Part shown: positions 59,692 to 64,000 of the stretch, in pieces | Numbering within the stretch: the stretch's first letter is position 1 | Layout: each line of letters starts with the position of its first letter | Assembly (NCBI RefSeq): GCF_006547045.1 | Contig: NZ_CP041242.1 | Location: 1,994,001 to 2,058,000 of the forward strand | Reading direction: 5' to 3' | Length of the DNA: 64,000 nt | DNA from: Lysobacter alkalisoli | Lineage (GTDB): Bacteria; Pseudomonadota; Gammaproteobacteria; Xanthomonadales; Xanthomonadaceae | Translations under genes and position numbers: made by a program | The notes under the pieces: generated by a model | Databases searched by the model: none | Seen by the model: only the letters and a program-made list of their open reading frames with translations | Told to the model about the DNA's origin: nothing

Positions 59692-62067
59692 TCATGGGAC
59701 GGCCACGCTCCCTTCCAGTCGCGCCTGGGCGTCCCAGAGCCGTCGCTGTGTCCGGCGTCTCGCTTCCAGCGATGGCCCGTCGGGGCCGAGCCGGATGCGC
59801 AGGGCACCGTCGCGTGCGGTATCCGGTACTTCCGCCCCGGCCGCGCGCCAGCGCTCGACCACCTCCGGCCGGGGGTGCCTGAAACGGTTGCCGAAGCCAC
59901 TGGAAACAACCGCGAGACGCGCACCAGTCGCCTCGACAAAGGCCGGATCGGAGGAATCGGCACTGCCGTGATGACCGACCAGCACCACCTCGGCACGCAC
60001 CTGCTGCGGCTGCCGCTTGAGCATGATGCGTTCGACCACCGCGCCGATGTCGCCGGTCAGCAACGCGCTGCCGTGGGCGGTCTCGATCCGCAGCACGCAG
60101 CTGGCCTCGTTGCCGGAATAGGGGAAGTACGGCGTCGGATGCAGGAAGCTGAACCCGACTCCGTCCCACCACCAGGCGTCCCCGGCCACGCAGCCACGGG
60201 CCGCCTCCACGCCCGAACCCGGCGACGCCCACAGGCTGTCGACCGGATACTCGCGCACCACCGCCTCCAGCCCGCCGACATGGTCGTTGTCAGCGTGGCT
60301 GACAACGGCGCGATCGAGCTGCCGCACGCCCAGTGCGCGCAGCGCCGGCACCACCGCACGCTCGCCGGCATCGTAGCCATCGCGGACCGCCGGCCCCATG
60401 TCGTAGAGCAGGCTGTGGTTGGCGGTGCGCACCAGCACCGAGGTGCCCTGCCCCACGTCGATCACCAGCAATTCGGCCTCGCCCGGCGCCGGCAGGTTGC
60501 GTGCGGGCAGCAGCAGCGGCAGCCACAACAACAGGGCCAACGGCCGCCCGGGCAGGCCACGGGGCAGCAACAACCAGAATGCACCGAGCATTGCCAGCGG
60601 CAGCGCGAACCAGCGCGACTCGGGCAGCCAGGCCACCGCCATCGGACCGTTGCCCAGCCATGTGAACAGCGGCCATGCCAGGTCGAAGCAGAACGTCGCC
60701 AGCCGCCACAGCCACTCGCCCGCACCGACATGCACCGCTTCGAGCAAGGTCCCGACCAGCACCAGCGGGGTCACCACCATCGTCCACCATGGGACCGCGA
60801 CCAGATTGGCCAGCGGCCCCGCCAGCGAGGCCTGGCCGAACAGCACCACGCCCAATGGCAGCAGGCCGATGGTGGCCACCGCCTGCGCCGACAGGAATCC
60901 GCGCACCGGGCTGCGTTCGATATCCGGCAGGCACCAGACCAGCCAGGCGACCCCGGCGAAGCTGAGCCAGAAACCGGACATCAATGGCGACAGCGGGTCG
61001 GCCAGCAGGATCACCATCGCTGCGGTGACCAGCGCGTCGGGCAGGCTCAGGCGCCGCCGCAGCACCCGCATCATCGCCACCGTGACGACCATCAGCAGCG
61101 CCCGTACCGTCGGCAGTGCGAATCCCGCCACCGCCGCGTACACGGCAGCGGCGATCAATCCCACCATCGCAGCGGCGATCGGCCGCGGCCATCTGCGGCC
61201 CAGGGCCGGAACCAGCCACCACACGGCACTGCCCAGCAATGCGGCGAAACCGGCAACCAGGCCGACATGCAGGCCGGAAATCGCCACCAGGTGGGTCAGC
61301 CCATCGGCACGCAGCAGCGCCCAGTCGTCATCGTCGAGCCCCCGGGTATCCCCCAGCGCCAGCGCCCGAACGAAACGCGACGATGGCGACTCCACCGCCG
61401 CTTCGATCCGTTCGGCCATCGACTCGCGCCAAGCGTTGATGCCACGGCCCGGCCTCAGCCGCACGGCCTGGTCGGGGTCGCGCACATAGCCGTGGGCGGC
61501 GATGCGGCGTGCCAGAGCGTATTTCTCGCTGTCGAATCCGCCCGGGTTGCTCAACCCGCGTGGCGCACGCACGCGGACGGTAAAGCGCCAGTGCTGGCCG
61601 GCACGCAAGGCCGAACGCGCCTCGATGTCGTCGTCGTACCAGGCCAGCCTGAGCAGGCGACCACGCAGGGCATCGTGCTGACCGCCGTCGCGGGCAACCC
61701 GGAAAGCAAAGCGGGTGCGTCGAGGGTCGTGCTCCGGCAAATCGACGATGCGGCCGCTGACCACGATATCCGAACGCTCCAGCGCGACCGGCAACTGCAG
61801 CGACAGCGCATGGACCACATGCAACCCGGCCAGACCGGCACCGAGCAGCGCGGCGGCGGCCACCCGGCGTCCGCGCCACAGCAGCGCGAAGCCGACCGCC
61901 AGCAGTGCCGCGCACAGCGGCCACGGTGGCATCCGCGGCAACAGCAGCATGGCGGTGATACCGGCCAGCAGCATCGATGCCGTAGCCACGCCGAACAGCG
62001 GCACGGAGGGATGTGCCGGTGTCGGCGGGCGGGGTTGGCTAAACGGCGTCCTTGCCGCTTCTTCCAT
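59692..62067 (-). CDS. comEC: DNA uptake channel protein ComEC/Rec2
   Basis: A 791-residue membrane protein for transport of single-stranded DNA in natural transformation. N-terminal membrane helices lead to an OB-like domain (SDIVVSGRIVDLPEHDPRRT), then the Competence core (DGLTHLVAISGLHVGLVAGF; FALPTVRALLMVVTVAMM) and a C-terminal metallo-beta-lactamase-like domain with VIDVGQGTSVLVRTANHSLL, HADNDHVGG and VLVGHHGSADSSD. All metal-binding motifs are present. It lies between lolD and exbB, three bases past the lolD stop. Confidence 0.95.
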   Translation of the reverse strand: MEEAARTPFSQPRPPTPAHPSVPLFGVATASMLLAGITAMLLLPRMPPWPLCAALLAVGFALLWRGRRVAAAALLGAGLAGLHVVHALSLQLPVALERSDIVVSGRIVDLPEHDPRRTRFAFRVARDGGQHDALRGRLLRLAWYDDDIEARSALRAGQHWRFTVRVRAPRGLSNPGGFDSEKYALARRIAAHGYVRDPDQAVRLRPGRGINAWRESMAERIEAAVESPSSRFVRALALGDTRGLDDDDWALLRADGLTHLVAISGLHVGLVAGFAALLGSAVWWLVPALGRRWPRPIAAAMVGLIAAAVYAAVAGFALPTVRALLMVVTVAMMRVLRRRLSLPDALVTAAMVILLADPLSPLMSGFWLSFAGVAWLVWCLPDIERSPVRGFLSAQAVATIGLLPLGVVLFGQASLAGPLANLVAVPWWTMVVTPLVLVGTLLEAVHVGAGEWLWRLATFCFDLAWPLFTWLGNGPMAVAWLPESRWFALPLAMLGAFWLLLPRGLPGRPLALLLWLPLLLPARNLPAPGEAELLVIDVGQGTSVLVRTANHSLLYDMGPAVRDGYDAGERAVVPALRALGVRQLDRAVVSHADNDHVGGLEAVVREYPVDSLWASPGSGVEAARGCVAGDAWWWDGVGFSFLHPTPYFPYSGNEASCVLRIETAHGSALLTGDIGAVVERIMLKRQPQQVRAEVVLVGHHGSADSSDPAFVEATGARLAVVSSGFGNRFRHPRPEVVERWRAAGAEVPDTARDGALRIRLGPDGPSLEARRRTQRRLWDAQARLEGSVAVP

Positions 62068-62070
62068 GGT

Positions 62071-62802
62071 TCAGACCTCGTCCGGTGAGACTTCCCTGAG
62101 TTTGCCTTCATGCAGCTCGAGCACACGATCGAGCTTGCGCGCCATGCTGCGCGCATGGGTCACCAACACCAGGCTGGTGCCCTGTTCTCGATTCAACGAC
62201 AGCATCAGCTCGAATACGGTCGCTGCGGTCTTCTCGTCGAGGTTGCCGGTCGGCTCATCACCCAGTACGCAGGCCGGCTTGTTGACCAGCGCCCGGGCAA
62301 CCGCAGCGCGCTGGCGTTCGCCACCCGACAGTTCACCGGGTTTGTGGTCGAGCCGGTGGCTGAGGCCGACGGATTCGAGCAGGCCCCGCGCCTGCGCTTC
62401 GGCATCGTCATGTTCCATGCCTCCCAGCAGTACCGGCAACATCACGTTTTCCAGCGCGGTGAACTCGGGCAACAGGTGGTGGAACTGGTAGACGAAGCCG
62501 AGCGCACGGTTACGCAGCTGGCCCCGCGCGGCGTCGGAAAGGCGACTCATCCTGTGTCCGTCGACGTACACTTCCCCCGCGGTCGGGACATCCAGCCCCC
62601 CCAGCAGGTGCAACAGGGTGCTCTTGCCGGCACCGGACGCACCGAGGATCGCGACGGTCTCTCCGCGCGCCACTTCCAGGTGCAGATCATGAAACACGTG
62701 CGTGCGCAGCGAGCCCTCGCTGTAGGTCTTGGCCAGGCCATCGCAATGGATGACGGCGGTGTTTCTGATGGAATCTCTGATGGAATCGGCAGGATTACTC
62801 AT
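62071..62802 (-). CDS. lolD: Lipoprotein-releasing ABC transporter ATPase LolD
   Basis: 243 residues. The ABC motifs are complete: Walker [19 protein letters not shown]-loop [20 protein letters not shown], signature [16 protein letters not shown], Walker [20 protein letters not shown] and the His in [15 protein letters not shown]. It powers release of lipoproteins from the inner membrane to LolA. ATG 62802 overlaps the end of lolC by eight bases, and comEC follows. Confidence 0.96.
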   Translation of the reverse strand: MSNPADSIRDSIRNTAVIHCDGLAKTYSEGSLRTHVFHDLHLEVARGETVAILGASGAGKSTLLHLLGGLDVPTAGEVYVDGHRMSRLSDAARGQLRNRALGFVYQFHHLLPEFTALENVMLPVLLGGMEHDDAEAQARGLLESVGLSHRLDHKPGELSGGERQRAAVARALVNKPACVLGDEPTGNLDEKTAATVFELMLSLNREQGTSLVLVTHARSMARKLDRVLELHEGKLREVSPDEV

Positions 62803-64000
62803 AACGCAGCGCCTCCGCCGGGGCCGTGCGTGCGGCGCGCCAGGCCGGGTACAGGGTCGCCAGGAAAGCCATCACCAGTGCAACACCGGTAATGAGGACG
62901 ATGTCCATCGCCTGCATGTCCGTCGGCAGTCCGGTGATGTAGTACACGTCGGCCGATGGCAGCAGGTTGAAGCTGGTCATGCGCTCGATCCCGAGCAGGA
63001 TGTGCTCAAGGTTGAGTGTCAGCAGGATGCCTCCAATCACTCCAAGCACGGTACCAATGATGCCGATGATCGAGCCCTGCACCATGAATACCTTCATGAC
63101 CCCTTCCGGAGTCAGGCCCAGCGTGCGCAGGATCGCGATATCGGCCTGCTTGTCGGTGACCAGCATCACCTGTGAGGACACCAGGTTGAATGCGCCCAAC
63201 AGGATCAGCAGCGACAACAGCAGCCCGACCAGCGTCTTCTCAACCTTCAGTGCGTAGAACATGTTGGCGTTCTGGGTCGCCCAGTCACTGACGTTGTAGG
63301 GCCCCTCCAGTTTCAGCGCGAGGTCACGAGCGACGTCCCAGGCCCGGTCCATGTCGTGCAGGCGCAAGCGTACGCCGGTGACACCCTCCCCCATCCGCAA
63401 CAGGCGCTGCATGTCGTTCACATGGGCTACCGCCAGCCCCCTGTCGAATTCCTGGTGACCGATCTCGTAGGTTCCGGTCACGGTGAAGCGCTTCTGCTGG
63501 GCAACTGCACCAACCGGGGTACTTCGGATGTCGGAGGTGGTTACGATCACACTGTCACCGATGTCGACGCCGAGCCACATCGCCAGCTCTCGTCCAAGCA
63601 CGATGTTGAAGCTGCCCGGCGTCAACGAATCCAGCTCGCCGGCCACCATCTTGTCAGCAAGCACCGAGGTGGTGGCCTCGCGTTCCGGCAAGATACCGCG
63701 CACCATCGCCGGCTGGTTGCGCCTGCCCGACAACAATGCTTCCTTCTCGATGTACGGTGCAGCGCCGGCCACGCGCGGGTCTGCCAGTGCGGTATCGACC
63801 GCGTACTGCCAGTCCTGTAACGGTTCGCCATAGGCGCTGACCGTGGCATGGGCGACCATCTGCAGCATGCGATCGCGGATCTCGAGCTGGAAGCCGCTCA
63901 TCACCGCAAGCGTGGTGATCAATGCCATCACGCCCAGGCCGATACCGGCGATGGACGCGAACGAGATGAAGGATATGAAGCCATTGCGGCGTTTGGCACG
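62795..64000 (-). CDS. lolC: Lipoprotein-releasing system permease LolC (cut by window edge)
   Basis: The frame is open to the right edge; the visible part gives about 400 residues and lacks the first residues. It starts inside the N-terminal region ([20 protein letters not shown]) with membrane segment 1, then a periplasmic domain ([20 protein letters not shown]) and the FtsX-like C-terminal part with three membrane helices ([56 protein letters not shown]). It ends [13 protein letters not shown], typical of LolC/LolE. A single permease gene is seen before lolD; a LolC/LolE pair, if present, would lie outside. Confidence 0.93.
   Translation of the reverse strand, partial: RAKRRNGFISFISFASIAGIGLGVMALITTLAVMSGFQLEIRDRMLQMVAHATVSAYGEPLQDWQYAVDTALADPRVAGAAPYIEKEALLSGRRNQPAMVRGILPEREATTSVLADKMVAGELDSLTPGSFNIVLGRELAMWLGVDIGDSVIVTTSDIRSTPVGAVAQQKRFTVTGTYEIGHQEFDRGLAVAHVNDMQRLLRMGEGVTGVRLRLHDMDRAWDVARDLALKLEGPYNVSDWATQNANMFYALKVEKTLVGLLLSLLILLGAFNLVSSQVMLVTDKQADIAILRTLGLTPEGVMKVFMVQGSIIGIIGTVLGVIGGILLTLNLEHILLGIERMTSFNLLPSADVYYITGLPTDMQAMDIVLITGVALVMAFLATLYPAWRAARTAPAEALRYE

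Overview
The window is GC-rich DNA from a gammaproteobacterium of the Lysobacteraceae (Xanthomonadaceae), probably Lysobacter-, Luteimonas- or Xanthomonas-like. The block lolC-lolD-comEC-exbB-exbD-msbA-lpxK-kdsB-phosphatase-uvrC-pgsA and the tRNA-Gly/Cys/Leu trio after pgsA fit that family, as does the N-terminus of the giant Rhs protein. Almost every gene lies on the minus strand, so transcription runs from high to low coordinates.

Region 1 (1-11,900) is a compact flagellar export, basal-body and rod operon. In transcription order it reads TPR protein, small hypothetical, promoter region, TPR protein, fliQ, fliR, flhB, flhA, flgF, flgG, flgA, flgH, flgI, flgB, flgC, fliE, fliF (cut by the left edge). 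The order is not the usual gammaproteobacterial one, fliP is not beside fliQ, and the rod proteins are divergent, which suggests a secondary or transferred flagellar system.

Region 2 (about 11,900-47,560) is a polymorphic-toxin island. Its functional gene is a giant Rhs/YD-repeat protein (rhs A, 47,560 to 30,981, about 5,526 residues) with a YD block, 13 Ig/cadherin-like domains, a second YD block, a LysM-like domain, a membrane segment and a variable toxin tip, followed by an overlapping immunity gene. Downstream are three displaced, 5'-truncated Rhs ends (B, C, D), each with its own tip and immunity gene. A 1,244-bp Rhs core occurs four times (one copy is 1,243 bp). Two identical-looking 1,285-bp blocks, each with a DDE integrase on the opposite strand, join modules. 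A roughly 142-bp hairpin-rich repeat lies just past the immunity genes of modules A, C and D. The layout looks like a tip-switching array: one expressed Rhs and three silent donors with long homology to it.

Region 3 (47,561-64,000) is housekeeping: an ArsC-family reductase, an FMN-binding glutamate-synthase-like protein, an MltB-type lytic transglycosylase, three tRNAs, pgsA, uvrC, a low-molecular-weight phosphatase, and genes for KDO (kdsB), lipid A (lpxK, msbA), energy transduction (exbBD), DNA uptake (comEC) and lipoprotein export (lolCD).

Caution: nine genes are broken by what looks like a single missing base in a short homopolymer or near-homopolymer run. They include lpxK and kdsB, which are normally essential. 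I read these as probable consensus errors and describe the restored reading in each entry.
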